This document shows positions 1 through 8,046 of a stretch of DNA of 64,000 nt, piece after piece; positions within the stretch are counted from its first letter, which is position 1; each line of letters begins with the position of its first letter. A model generated the notes under the pieces. That model was not told the DNA's origin, did not search any database, and worked only from the letters and a program-made list of their open reading frames with translations. Position numbers and translations under genes: made by a program. This DNA is from VAZQ01 sp963702695 (GTDB lineage: Bacteria > Pseudomonadota > Alphaproteobacteria > Rhizobiales > Xanthobacteraceae): NCBI GenBank assembly GCA_963702695.1, contig CAVPDS010000013.1, positions 1 to 64,000 of the forward strand, in the 5' to 3' direction.

Positions 1-930
1 GATGAAAGACTTCACTTCGTTGATGAAGTAGAACTTGTAGGCCTTGCCGTTCGGCAGCACCGGCGAATAGTTGCGGGCTTCGTAGTAGGTCATCGCCGGC
101 TGGTCGACGAGCTTGACCCGGCGCAGGAACTTGACGTTCATGTTGCCTTCGAAGCCCGGCAGCAGCAACCGCATCGGATAGCCGTTGCCCGGCATCAGGC
201 GCTCGCCGTTCTGATAGAGCGCGATCATCGCGTCATCCATGCCCTTCTTGACCGGCACGCTGCGGGTGAGCGCGAGCGGGTCCGCGCCTTCGGGCAGCAT
301 CCAGGTCGCCTTCGGGTCGACGCCGACTTCGTCAAGCAAGGTCGAGAGCAGCACACCGGTCCATTCGGCGCAGGACACGAGACCGTGCAGGCCCTGCAGC
401 GTTGCCTGCACCGGCACGTTCGAGAACATCGGTGCGCTGTTGCCGCCGCACTCGACGAAGTGCTGGCGCGTGACCATCGGATAACGCGCGAGCATATCGA
501 GCGTGAATTCCTTCGGCTGCTTCACCATGCCGTGGATCACCAGCTTGTGCTGGGCCGGATCGATGTCCGGAATGCCGGAATGAATGATGGTGAAGTGCAG
601 GCTGTTGGGCGTGACCACGCCGTTGAGCAACTGGTGCGGCGTGCGCGCGTGCTGGGTGCGCGGCTCGCCGTTCGGATTGCTGAGCTGGCGCACCACGTTT
701 TTCTCGAAGCGGGACGGTGACTGCAGCACCGGGGTGGTGGTGCCCTGCATCCGGCTCCACGGCGCATCCTTCAGCGGCTCCGCGGCGGCGCTCGCGAGCG
801 AGGTGCCGGCGCCGGTGGCGGCCGCGCCCGCGAACATGATCCCGCGTCCGAGCAGTGCACGGCGGTCTAACAGGCCGTTGCCGGCCACGGCTTCCGGTCC
901 GCCGGCACGCTTTTTTTGTTTGCTTGACAT
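1..930 (-). CDS. SoxC-like sulfite oxidase-family molybdopterin protein (C-terminus outside window)
   Basis: Related to SoxC/sulfite dehydrogenase: an oxidoreductase that binds Mo-molybdopterin, expected to be periplasmic. The start at 930 is set by a strong ribosome site (GAAGGAGGAATAC) just before ATG. The N-terminus has a twin-arginine-like stretch (DRRALLGRG, about residues 22-30) followed by a small-residue-rich segment, so Tat export is likely, as expected for a folded cofactor enzyme. The sulfite-oxidase core holds HFVECGGN with the predicted Mo-ligand Cys161, then SCAEWTGVLLSTLL and a GYPMRLLLPGFEGN segment. About 310 residues are visible; the dimerisation domain lies beyond base 1. 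It sits 95 bp downstream of a UbiD gene on the same strand, so co-transcription is plausible. The substrate is unknown; SoxC relatives oxidise sulfur compounds but many family members are uncharacterised. It is clearly diverged from the duplicated SoxC-like pair at 8-11 kb. Confidence 0.9.
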   Translation of the reverse strand, partial: MSSKQKKRAGGPEAVAGNGLLDRRALLGRGIMFAGAAATGAGTSLASAAAEPLKDAPWSRMQGTTTPVLQSPSRFEKNVVRQLSNPNGEPRTQHARTPHQLLNGVVTPNSLHFTIIHSGIPDIDPAQHKLVIHGMVKQPKEFTLDMLARYPMVTRQHFVECGGNSAPMFSNVPVQATLQGLHGLVSCAEWTGVLLSTLLDEVGVDPKATWMLPEGADPLALTRSVPVKKGMDDAMIALYQNGERLMPGNGYPMRLLLPGFEGNMNVKFLRRVKLVDQPAMTYYEARNYSPVLPNGKAYKFYFINEVKSFI

Positions 931-1025
931 GTATTCCTCCTTCGAGGGTTTCTTACGGCTGCGGGAACATCTTCACGCCGCCGATTCCGAAGCGCGGACC
1001 ATAGCAGGTCCACCGGTATCTTCCA

Positions 1026-2510
1026 TTACCCGCGGCCATTCGCCCCGTCGAGCAGCCAGCCGAATTTCTCGCGCGCCTTGCGCGCCACCTCCGCGCTCGG
1101 GGTATTGCTCGGCGGAAACTCCTCGCGCCAGTGCCAGGGCTTGCAGGCGTTGATCAGCGCAACCGAATGGGTGATGTCGCCGACCTTGCGCCGCGCGGGC
1201 GGGATCGAGGGATCGGCGTTGGAATCCCAGGAGCCCCGGATGAACTGGATCGACTCGACCGGGTCGGTGCGGGTGATCATGGCCCACAGCATGTGGTCGA
1301 GATTGGTCACGTCGACGTCATCGTCGCAGACCACGATGTACTTCGACGCATAGGCCGACCCGCCGCATTGCGCGGCGATGTGCGCAGCCTGCACGGCATG
1401 GCCGGGATAGCGCTGCGTGATCGACACCCCATGCAGCATGCGCGCGCCGCCGACCTCGTGGCACCAGACCTGGTTCACGCCCGGCACGCCGGCATTGACC
1501 ATGTTCTGTTTGATGATGGCGGAGCGCATCACGGCGCGGTAGCGCGACATCTCGTCGGGCCCGCCCCCCATCGGTGGCACGCCGAGCAGGATCGGGTCGT
1601 TGCGGTAATAGATGGCCTCGATATCGAGTACCGGGATCTGCCGCACGCCGCCGGCGTAATGGCCGGTCCATTCGCCGAATGGACCTTCCGCGTGAGTCTT
1701 TCCGGGTTCTACGTAACCCTCGATCACCACCTCGGCGTTGGCCGGGAAGGGCAGGCCGGTCACCTTGCCGCGCACCATCTTGGTCGGGCGGCCGCGCATG
1801 CCGCCGATGATGTCGAGCTCGAAGGTGCCATAGGGCGCCTCGACGCCGCCGTAGAAGAAGGCGAGCGGATCGCCGCCGACCACCATGGCGACCGGCATCT
1901 TCTCGCCGCGCTTGAAATACTTTTCGCGGTGAATCCAGCCGTGATGACCCTTTGCCGTCACGAAACCGACTGTCTTCTTGTCGTGCACCTGCGCGCGATA
2001 GGCGCCGGCATTGAGCCAGTTCTCCTCGGGGTCGCGGGTGATGCTGTAGGTGCCGGTGCCGATGTAGCGGCCGCCGTCCTTCTCATGCCAGACCGGCGAG
2101 GGGAATTTCGTCACGTCGATATCGTCGCCGGTCATGATGTTCTCGAACACCGGGCCGTCATCGACGATCTCGTGCGGAACGATCTTGGGATTCTTCAGGT
2201 AGGCTTCGCGATAGGCGTCGCTGAGCTCCCACTTGGTGAGATGATCGGGAAAGCCCAACGTCATGTTGCGGCGCGTGCCGGCGAACATGTTCAGCAGCAG
2301 GCGGAAGCCCTTGGGCGAGCCGGGCACCTCGTCGAACACCACGCAAGGTCCGTTCTCCGCCCGTAGGATCGCCTCGGCGACAAGCCCGATGTCCTCCTGC
2401 CAGCTCGCGCCCTTGACGACGCGGACTTCGCCGAGCCGCTCGGCATGCGCCAGCCATTCGCGCAGATCGTCGTAGTCGATGTTGGCGGCGACGTTGCTTC
2501 GGTCGGACAT
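1026..2510 (-). CDS. UbiD family decarboxylase
   Basis: Predicted prenylated-FMN-dependent (de)carboxylase of the UbiD family (494 aa), acting on aromatic or alpha,beta-unsaturated acids. The start at 2510 is preferred over an in-frame ATG at 2663. It begins MSDRSNVAANIDYDDLREWL, matching the usual UbiD N-terminus, and has GGGAG upstream; the longer version would run through a REP-like repeat. Family marks: a segment around LNAGAYRAQVH (prFMN-binding Arg region) and AEGPFGEWTGHY, the conserved Glu/Pro/Gly block of the active site. The C-terminus has the usual IPPARRKVGD-type stretch. No UbiX-type prenyltransferase is visible, so the cofactor must come from elsewhere. It is divergent from a second UbiD at 2718 and lies upstream of a SoxC-like gene on its strand. 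The substrate cannot be inferred. Confidence 0.92.
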   Translation of the reverse strand: MSDRSNVAANIDYDDLREWLAHAERLGEVRVVKGASWQEDIGLVAEAILRAENGPCVVFDEVPGSPKGFRLLLNMFAGTRRNMTLGFPDHLTKWELSDAYREAYLKNPKIVPHEIVDDGPVFENIMTGDDIDVTKFPSPVWHEKDGGRYIGTGTYSITRDPEENWLNAGAYRAQVHDKKTVGFVTAKGHHGWIHREKYFKRGEKMPVAMVVGGDPLAFFYGGVEAPYGTFELDIIGGMRGRPTKMVRGKVTGLPFPANAEVVIEGYVEPGKTHAEGPFGEWTGHYAGGVRQIPVLDIEAIYYRNDPILLGVPPMGGGPDEMSRYRAVMRSAIIKQNMVNAGVPGVNQVWCHEVGGARMLHGVSITQRYPGHAVQAAHIAAQCGGSAYASKYIVVCDDDVDVTNLDHMLWAMITRTDPVESIQFIRGSWDSNADPSIPPARRKVGDITHSVALINACKPWHWREEFPPSNTPSAEVARKAREKFGWLLDGANGRG

Positions 2511-2550
2511 TTTTCTGAATCTCCCGTTGTGGGCCCAAGCCGCTAGCACA

Positions 2551-2660
2551 GACTCCTCATCCTGAGGAGCCGGCGAAACCGGCGTCTCGAAGGATGCTGC
2601 TCCGAGCGCACCGCCGGGGCCTTTCGAGACGGCGTGCGACGCACCCTCCTCAGGGTGAGG
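2551..2660. repeat. REP-like palindromic intergenic repeat
   Basis: Interrupted inverted repeats between the divergent UbiD genes: CTCATCCTGAGGAG at the left edge, TCTCGAAGGATG with CTTTCGAGAC in the middle, and CCTCCTCAGGGTGAGG at the right edge. This form (a hairpin with TCTCGAA/TTCGAGA blocks) is common in intergenic regions of Bradyrhizobium and relatives. The promoters of both UbiD genes must lie in or beside it. Confidence 0.7.
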
Positions 2661-2717
2661 CAAGTCACTTGCAGCCGTCCTTTGCTATAACAGCATCCTC
2701 ACCGCGGAGCCTCCCCC

Positions 2718-4136
2718 ATGTACAGCAATTTGCGCGAATTCATCGCCGAGGTCGAGGCGCTCGGCGCGCTGCGTCATGTCGCCGGCGCGGATCCGGACAG
2801 CGAGATCGGCGGCATCACCGAAGTCGCGGCCGGAATGCCGGAGTGCCCGGCGCTGCTGTTCGACCGCATCAAAGGCCTGCCGCCCGGCTTCCGCGTCTTC
2901 ACCAATGCCACCACCAATCCGCAGCGGGCCGCGCTCGCGCTCGGCATCGACCCGACGCTGCGCCCGCTCGACGCGCTCAAGGCCTGGATGGGCAAACGCC
3001 AGACTCTCAAGTCGCACGCGCCCGTGATCGCGAAGGATGCGCCCGTTCTTGAGAACACCGTCCGCGGCGGCGATGTCGACCTCGCGAAGCTGCCCGCGCC
3101 GGTGTGGCACAGCAAGGACGGCGGCCCCTACGTCGGGTCGGGATCGATCGTGATCATGCGCGATCCCGACAGCGGCTGGATCAACGCCTCGATCTATCGC
3201 GTGCAGGTCCACACTCGCAACAAGGTCACGGTGCAGTTCGATCACCAGGGGCGCCACGGCGCGATCATCGCCCGGAAATACTGGGATGCGGGAAAGTCCT
3301 GCCCACTCGCGGTGGTAAACGGACCCGACCCGGCGCTGTTCATCGCTGGCTTCGAGTATCTGCCGGAGGGCCAGTCGGAATATGATTTCGCCGGCGCCAT
3401 CAAGGGCGCCCCGATCGAAGTGATCGCCGGACCAATGACGGGACTGCCGCTGCCGGCGCAGGCGGAATTCATCTTCGAGGGCGAACTGCTACCGCCGAGC
3501 CGCGAGACGCTGCCCGAAGGGCCGTTCGGCGAGTTCACCGGCTATTACGCTGCGGACAAGCGCCCTTGTCCGGTGATGGAGGTCACCGCCATCCACCATC
3601 GCAGCGATCCGATCCTGCTCGGCTCGCCGCCGATGAAGCCGCCGCGCTTCCACTTCGGGCTGCCGTTCCGCGCCGCCAGCATCTGGAGCCAGTTGGAGAT
3701 GGCCGGCGTCACCGACGTGGTCGGCGTCTGGCAGCACGTCTCGCAGCTCATGACCGTGGTCGCGCTCAGGCAGCGCTACGCCGGCCATGCCAAGCGCGCC
3801 GCGCTGATCGCGGCAGCGAACAGCTACATGGGCCGTCTCGTCGTCGTGGTCGATGAGGATGTCGATCCGTCGAATCTCAACGACGTGATGTGGGCGATAA
3901 CGACGCGCTGCGAGCCATCCGAACAGATCGACATCGTGCGCGATGCCTGGAGCTCTGCGCTCGACCCTCGCATTCCGCCGGAGGAGAAGGCGCGCGGCGT
4001 CACTTCGCATTCGAAGGCGATCATCGAGGCGTGCCGGCCGTTTCCCTGGATCGGTAAATTCCCGCCGACCTCGGCGCTATCGCCGGAGGAAGCCCGCGCG
4101 ATCGAAGTGAAGTGGGGCGAAGTGTTGAAGGGGTGA
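2718..4136 (+). CDS. UbiD family decarboxylase
   Basis: Second UbiD-family protein (472 aa), predicted prenyl-FMN-dependent decarboxylase of an aromatic or unsaturated acid. It starts at ATG with GGAG eight bases upstream. It carries WINASIYRVQVH (prFMN-contacting Arg region, around residue 160), LPEGPFGEFTGYYAAD (active-site Glu block, around 260) and DEDVDPSNLNDVMWA near the C-terminus, all standard for the family. It is similar in plan to the minus-strand UbiD at 1026-2510 but clearly diverged, so the pair is not a recent duplication. Having two paralogues back to back suggests two subunits or two substrates. No UbiX partner is seen. The function within the family cannot be named from sequence. 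Confidence 0.92.
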   Translation: MYSNLREFIAEVEALGALRHVAGADPDSEIGGITEVAAGMPECPALLFDRIKGLPPGFRVFTNATTNPQRAALALGIDPTLRPLDALKAWMGKRQTLKSHAPVIAKDAPVLENTVRGGDVDLAKLPAPVWHSKDGGPYVGSGSIVIMRDPDSGWINASIYRVQVHTRNKVTVQFDHQGRHGAIIARKYWDAGKSCPLAVVNGPDPALFIAGFEYLPEGQSEYDFAGAIKGAPIEVIAGPMTGLPLPAQAEFIFEGELLPPSRETLPEGPFGEFTGYYAADKRPCPVMEVTAIHHRSDPILLGSPPMKPPRFHFGLPFRAASIWSQLEMAGVTDVVGVWQHVSQLMTVVALRQRYAGHAKRAALIAAANSYMGRLVVVVDEDVDPSNLNDVMWAITTRCEPSEQIDIVRDAWSSALDPRIPPEEKARGVTSHSKAIIEACRPFPWIGKFPPTSALSPEEARAIEVKWGEVLKG

Positions 4137-4293
4137 CAAAGCTGTGTTTGTCCCCGCTCCCCAGGGGGATACGTCCATTCTGCCGTAGGATTGCCGGTCA
4201 AGCCTGGCCGCTTGATTTGACGCCGATGCGCATCGCGGGGACGCGCGTGAAATGAACCCAGGCGTGGTTAAGAGCCCTCGCGAGTTTGTTAAC

Positions 4294-4331
4294 TTTGCCC
4301 CGGGGCAAATTCCCATTTGATCCGTTATAAT
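4294..4331 (+). promoter_or_regulatory. 16-bp perfect palindrome next to a -10-like box
   Basis: TTTGCCCCGGGGCAAA (4294-4309) is a perfect palindrome. It lies 16 bp before TATAAT (4326-4331), about 80 bp upstream of the small secreted-protein gene at 4412. The placement suits an operator overlapping a promoter. No matching -35 box at normal spacing is obvious, so the promoter call is tentative. Confidence 0.3.
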
Positions 4332-4411
4332 GGTTATGAGGGATTGGATCGCATCGGAGGGCTCCTGCGCTGCGCAAGCAGCCAACCTTGTATCGAGTAG
4401 GAGACGACGAC

Positions 4412-4786
4412 ATGAAATGGTCAATACCGGCGGTGACGGCCGCGCTCGCCATGTTCGCCACCGACGCCTCGGCGCAGATCGATCTCAGCGGCAGATTCCA
4501 GTGTATCCAGTTGTGCCGGCCGGAATTCGCGGGAGCACCCGCCTATGTCACGCAGAACGGCTGGAATATGAATGTCGTCGATGAAGGCGGCATCGCATCG
4601 CGGGCCTGGATCGACTGGCCCGGCCACATCTGGCTGCAAAGCTGGAACGAAGGCGCGGTCTACTCGGCCGACGGCAATACCATCCAGTTCGACCGCGGCC
4701 GGGTATGGCAGCGCGCCGCCGAGGTGGTGGAGCCGCCTCCGGTCGCGACCCGAACGGGAAAGGCCCGCAAGCGCAAAGCGCAGTAA
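4412..4786 (+). CDS. small secreted protein, function unknown
   Basis: A 124-aa protein with a clear N-terminal signal peptide (MKWSIPAVTAALAMFATDASA, cleavage probably after ASA). The mature part has three cysteine/tryptophan-rich stretches (FQCIQLCRPEF, NGWNMNVV, HIWLQSWNEGAVY) and a basic tail (GKARKRKAQ). The start at 4412 is supported by TAGGAG nine bases upstream; an upstream TTG start would add a non-signal extension. The short, Trp-rich mature region resembles small periplasmic proteins of unknown role common in Rhizobiales. I recognise no domain. It has no operon partner; a hairpin (4804-4848) follows. Confidence 0.75.
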   Translation: MKWSIPAVTAALAMFATDASAQIDLSGRFQCIQLCRPEFAGAPAYVTQNGWNMNVVDEGGIASRAWIDWPGHIWLQSWNEGAVYSADGNTIQFDRGRVWQRAAEVVEPPPVATRTGKARKRKAQ

Positions 4787-4803
4787 TATTTGATCCGCAG
4801 GAT

Positions 4804-4848
4804 CATGGCGGTTGTGGTCGCTCCCGCGAAAGCGGCACAGCCGCCATG
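4804..4848. terminator. bidirectional hairpin between convergent genes
   Basis: CATGGCGG...CCGCCATG arms with further inner pairing (GTCGCT with AGCGGC) form a stem of roughly 15-17 pairs with a short loop. It lies between the plus gene ending at 4786 and the minus gene ending at 4932. There is no clear T-run, so it may be a transcript-end hairpin rather than a classic intrinsic terminator. Confidence 0.5.
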
Positions 4849-4931
4849 ATGAGGCGTCGTTGCCGGACGTGCGCGGACGAGCGGACCGTCCGTCTGATCT
4901 AATCAATCGATTAAGGCTCTAGATGCGATTA

Positions 4932-5129
4932 TCAGTAATCGCTGTTCGTGGGCAGGAACGCCTGCTGCTGGATCGGCGGCACCGCGATCTGATCGCGCTG
5001 TGCCGTAACATCCGGCGCACGCATCAGCAACAGCGCCGCCACCGGCAAGATGAACAGTACCGCGGCGGCGATCCAGGCGAGATAATCAAGCTCGGTAAAA
5101 TGATGGCTCGTCTCCGGGGTCGTGATCAC
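4932..5129 (-). CDS. small single-pass membrane protein
   Basis: A 65-aa protein with a GTG start at 5129, chosen because GGAGG lies five bases upstream; longer in-frame starts would add an unrelated Arg/Cys-rich stretch. One predicted transmembrane helix (YLAWIAAAVLFILPVAALLL, about residues 16-35) is preceded by a short His/Glu-containing N-terminus and followed by a polar tail with a QQQ run. The single-helix plan resembles small inner-membrane peptides of unknown role. It is divergent from the gene at 5299. Confidence 0.55.
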   Translation of the reverse strand: MITTPETSHHFTELDYLAWIAAAVLFILPVAALLLMRAPDVTAQRDQIAVPPIQQQAFLPTNSDY

Positions 5130-5298
5130 TGCTGCCTCCACAACGGGTGGATGGGTCTTTGCAACAAAACGTTTCGGGCATGGCAGACGTTCCGTGGCGC
5201 CGAAATTCCGGCAGCCGATTTGGTGCAGCGCTGCATGGAACCTTTGCTGTGATGCGCGCTTGATCACCCAAAGAGTGGAATTCTCAGTGGGACGTGTG

Positions 5299-5487
5299 AT
5301 GCGACTGGAAGATTTCAGCCGGCGGGCAAAGGAGTGTGTTCGCTTGGCGCAGCGTTCGAGGACGGCGCAGGATCGCGCTCTTTTTCTGCAGCTCGCGCGC
5401 GCTTGGTTTGGGACCGCCGACGACAGCATGAAGTTCGCGCCGGCGATGGCAAGGCGGCGGGATCTTGCGCGCGGCGATCAGCCGTAG
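5299..5487 (+). CDS. small conserved-type hypothetical protein
   Basis: A 62-aa protein beginning MRLEDFSRRAKECVRLAQRS. The pattern of a short helical segment with a conserved-type KECxRLA and a later LQLARAW resembles a frequent small-protein family of Bradyrhizobium and relatives (often YRxKAEECLRLAE...LLELAxAW), of unknown function. The ATG at 5299 is chosen because homology of pattern begins there; the frame is open further upstream without plausible coding. Probably cytoplasmic and helical. Confidence 0.5.
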   Translation: MRLEDFSRRAKECVRLAQRSRTAQDRALFLQLARAWFGTADDSMKFAPAMARRRDLARGDQP

Positions 5488-5680
5488 CGTGGCGCGCTGC
5501 GCCAGCGCCTGCAAGGAGCGCACTCCTGGAGCGGAACCGAGGTGGGGAGGGGACGGTGTCATTGTAGGTCTGCCGCCGCCACAACACCACCGGCCGTTGT
5601 GCTTTGCTTTGAACCTTTTCGGTCCCTCGAGCGTCTAACCAGCAAGCCTCCGAGTTTTTTTGTTGTCAGGGAGACAATTT

Positions 5681-5884
5681 ATGTTCTGGCGCCGCGTCCG
5701 CAGCATTGCCGCTACCGCTTTCGTGGTTTTGACCCTGGGTTCCGTAGCGGCAGCGTTCGTGGCCACCAGCCAAGCCTGGGTTCGCACGAGCAGCGACCAG
5801 GATATCGCCAGCACCGCTCGCCTGATGTCGCCCAACGAGCGCGTGGCGCAAGCTTTTGGTCGCTGGGACGGAAGCCGGCGCTGA
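5681..5884 (+). CDS. small exported or membrane-anchored hypothetical protein
   Basis: A 67-aa protein starting MFWRRVRSIAATAFVVLTLG, a basic n-region followed by a hydrophobic helix ending near AAAFVATSQA. It is either a signal peptide or a single membrane anchor. The start is supported by CAGGGAG about nine bases upstream. The remainder is short and polar (STARLMSPNERVAQAFGRWDG). No domain is recognised. It stands alone upstream of the tRNA gene. Confidence 0.45.
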   Translation: MFWRRVRSIAATAFVVLTLGSVAAAFVATSQAWVRTSSDQDIASTARLMSPNERVAQAFGRWDGSRR

Positions 5885-6114
5885 AGCAGGGCGCAAGCTC
5901 TCGCTGATCGTCGCTATGTGTAGTGAGGTGCGGCCTAACCCCTGGGGTTGCCGCGCGCATGGTGATTCGCGATGCCCGCTTGCCCCGCGAGCGCGGGTCC
6001 CCTAAATAGCGGCCGTCACCCGGCCGGAAAACCGCACCAGACTGCGCGCCGGATGCCAAAAGGGACCGCGGCCAGCCGGCCAGGTCCCTGAAGTAGAGTC
6101 CTTGGTGCGAAGGC

Positions 6115-6191
6115 GGCGGGGTAGCTCAGCTGGTTAGAGCAGCGGAATCATAATCCGGAGGTCGCCGGTTCAAATCCGGCCCCCGCTACCA
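6115..6191 (+). tRNA. tRNA-Met (anticodon CAT)
   Basis: A 77-nt cloverleaf: acceptor arms GGCGGGG (6115-6121) and CCCCGCT (6181-6187), D-stem GCTC/GAGC, anticodon CAT at 6149-6151, T-arm GCCGG-TTCAAAT-CCGGC (6164-6180), discriminator A and an encoded CCA. The overall sequence matches alphaproteobacterial elongator tRNA-Met. The first anticodon-stem pair (6142/6158) is G opposite G, which is unusual. A CAT-reading tRNA-Ile2 is the alternative but fits less well. Confidence 0.9.
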
Positions 6192-6430
6192 AACCAACCA
6201 ATTGAAATTGCTGGATAAATACGAATGGACGCCCTCTTGAGCGGCCATTTTCATGTTGCAAATGTCGCAAGAAATATTCAAGCAAAATCAATGGGACTCA
6301 AAAATCGCCAGCGATTCCGTGCAACATGACTGCAACATCGGGACACGCACCCGAATGCCCGCTTTGGCCCCTGCGAATAGCTGGCTGCGGAATAGCTGGT
6401 AAGGATGGGTTGCATTGCTAGTCGCCCGAG

Positions 6431-7093
6431 TTACTCGAACTGAGGGTACAATCTGTTCAGCTTGACGCGGGCGTTTGCGGTTGTGAATTGCCAGTCGGCT
6501 TTGGCGTGGTGCTTGTTGCGGTGGTCCTGCCATGCGGTGACTTCGTGGGCGAGGATTTGTTTGTCGGCGATGCGGCGATCCAGACATTGCGACGCAAGCA
6601 CGCCGAGTTCGGATTCGGCCATGTCGAGCCAACTGCCGTGCTTGGGCGTGTAATGCCATTCGAAGCGCTCGACGAGCCGGCGCGCCTCGGGCGCGGGAAA
6701 GGCCTCATAGAGCGAGGCTGGCTTGTGGGTGTTGAGATTATCCTGCATCAGCACGATTTTCACCGCGTCGGAAAAATGCGTGTCGGACAAATCCCTGAGC
6801 ACGTGGGCATAATCGATGGCGGTGTGGCGGTCGGTGACCTTGACATGTCGCCAGCCTTCCAGCGGCGCGAACACCATGAACAGATTGGCGACGCCATTGC
6901 GTTCGTATTCGTAATCGTGCCGCGCTGGTTGTCCAAGTTTGGCAGGGATCGGCGCGCGCGGCTCGACGATCAGCTGCTTCGAGGTCTCGTCGAGGCACAC
7001 GAGCGGGCGCTGCGGATCGTGCGGTCGCTGATAGACTTCCAGCACGTCTTCCATGGTGGCGACAAACGCAGCGTTGGCTTCGGGCGGGATCAC
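6431..7093 (-). CDS. IS630-family transposase, DDE half (orfB)
   Basis: 220 aa of the catalytic half of an IS630/Tc1-mariner transposase. It shows the DDE marks: LVCLDET (first Asp), VLMQDNLNTHK (second Asp in the DN motif) and a C-terminal HGSWLDMAESE (Glu region). The frame is open upstream to about 7123, where the A8 slippage run links it to orfA. The methionine at 7093 is only the first internal ATG, not a likely natural start. This part looks intact, but the upstream frame is broken in this copy. Confidence 0.85.
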   Translation of the reverse strand: MIPPEANAAFVATMEDVLEVYQRPHDPQRPLVCLDETSKQLIVEPRAPIPAKLGQPARHDYEYERNGVANLFMVFAPLEGWRHVKVTDRHTAIDYAHVLRDLSDTHFSDAVKIVLMQDNLNTHKPASLYEAFPAPEARRLVERFEWHYTPKHGSWLDMAESELGVLASQCLDRRIADKQILAHEVTAWQDHRNKHHAKADWQFTTANARVKLNRLYPQFE

Positions 7094-7585
7094 CCATTGC
7101 TGCTTGAGATGCGGTTTGAGAATGTTTTTTTTAGCGTCCGCCCGATCGTGTTGTCGCTGGCGTGATCGACAATGTGCAGTTCGACGACCTTCTCCTCAAG
7201 CAGACGCAGGCTCCATCTGGCAAAGCCCTCCGGGGCCGGAGAGAGGGTCAGCGCGATCAACTTTGCTTCTGCCGCGCCGTCGAAGATCCGCGGCCGGGCG
7301 GAGTTGGGATTGTATTTACGGGTCAACACGGCCTCAAACCCCTCTTCGACCAGTTGCCGCCTGGTCCGCTCGATAGTGGCGATGCTGGTGTCCAACGCCG
7401 CGGCAATCCGGCTGTCGCTCCAGCCTTCGCCCGCATCTGATACGTCCGCCTTCAAGAGGACGCGCGCCTTCGTCAGCAGCTGGGCGGAACGCTTGCCTTT
7501 ACGGATCAACTCGTTGAGTTCGATCGCGTTCCTCCGCGTCGAGCCTGACCACGTATTTCTTGACGGCAATCTTTTTCCCGGCCAC
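7090..7585 (-). pseudogene. IS630-family transposase, helix-turn-helix half (orfA), frameshifted
   Basis: It encodes the N-terminal DNA-binding half (DSRIAAALDTSIATIERTRR-type helix-turn-helix, then VLTRKYNPNSARPR). The natural start is GTG at 7585 with GGAGGTGATTC in front. Compared with copy 2, one extra C near 7521 shifts the frame after about 20 codons. The intact part from RKGKRSAQLL onward is therefore detached from its start. A -1 shift at the eight-A run would join it to the DDE half. Confidence 0.8.
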
Positions 7586-7660
7586 GAATCACCTCCATCG
7601 CTGCTTACCGCGACAGAGATTCAGAAATTCCCGTCATGATCAATGACGGGGGCACTAGTG

Positions 7661-7709
7661 TTACCGCATTCCATAATCGTACCCGGATATCGCTCCGCTC
7701 ATCCGGGCT
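7661..7709. repeat. 49-bp REP-like repeat, first copy
   Basis: It contains the palindrome CCCGGAT-ATCGCTCCGCTC-ATCCGGG preceded by TTACCGCATTCCATAATCGT. It is repeated with one difference at 7872-7920. It starts four bases after the end of the IS630 copy. Confidence 0.75.
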
Positions 7710-7871
7710 GGCTCGCCTGCGGCCTCCTGTTCGCGCTCGCCGCCGCCGTCAAGGTTTTTCGGGTCAAAGCCGCGAAGCCTGCAGCACGGCAGGTGGGATA
7801 GGGCGATCGCCAGGCCTGAAGGCCGAGACGTGGCCGGCAAAAAATCTGTAGCGGGACCGACTTCAGTTAGG

Positions 7872-7920
7872 TTACCGCATTTCATAATCGTACCCGGATA
7901 TCGCTCCGCTCATCCGGGCT
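7872..7920. repeat. 49-bp REP-like repeat, second copy
   Basis: Direct repeat of 7661-7709 (one mismatch), about 210 bp apart. Its right edge abuts the start of the 2,062-bp tandem duplication at 7917, so it may have taken part in the rearrangement. Confidence 0.75.
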
Positions 7921-8046
7921 ACTTGCTCTTGAGCACTGGCCAGATTTGGCAAGGCTGCGTATACTCTCGTCCGCGGAGACGTGATTTCGTCGCACCGTCA
8001 TTGTTCGAAGGAGAGACCGATGGGGTCGATTTCGAAGGAGGAGCCG

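Larger units (their letters stand above)
6421..7655 (-). mobile_element. IS630-family (Tc1/mariner-like) insertion sequence, copy 1, inactive
   Basis: A roughly 1.23-kb element with two overlapping transposase frames on the minus strand. The right end is defined by comparison with copy 2 (20794-21530): the two are alike up to GGGGGCAC and diverge after the following TA (7656-7657). TA is the IS630 target. The left end is less certain; it is placed after the TA at 6419-6420, outside the stop of the second frame. A run of eight A (minus strand, near 7125) joins the two frames by a -1 shift, as in many IS630 elements. An extra base near 7521 breaks the first frame, so this copy should not make transposase. 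Confidence 0.75.

Noticed and set aside
1131..2366. Long open frame (411 codons) on the plus strand
   Set aside because: It lies opposite the UbiD gene, is His/Ala/Gly-rich without any recognisable domain, and is a shadow caused by high GC codon use.
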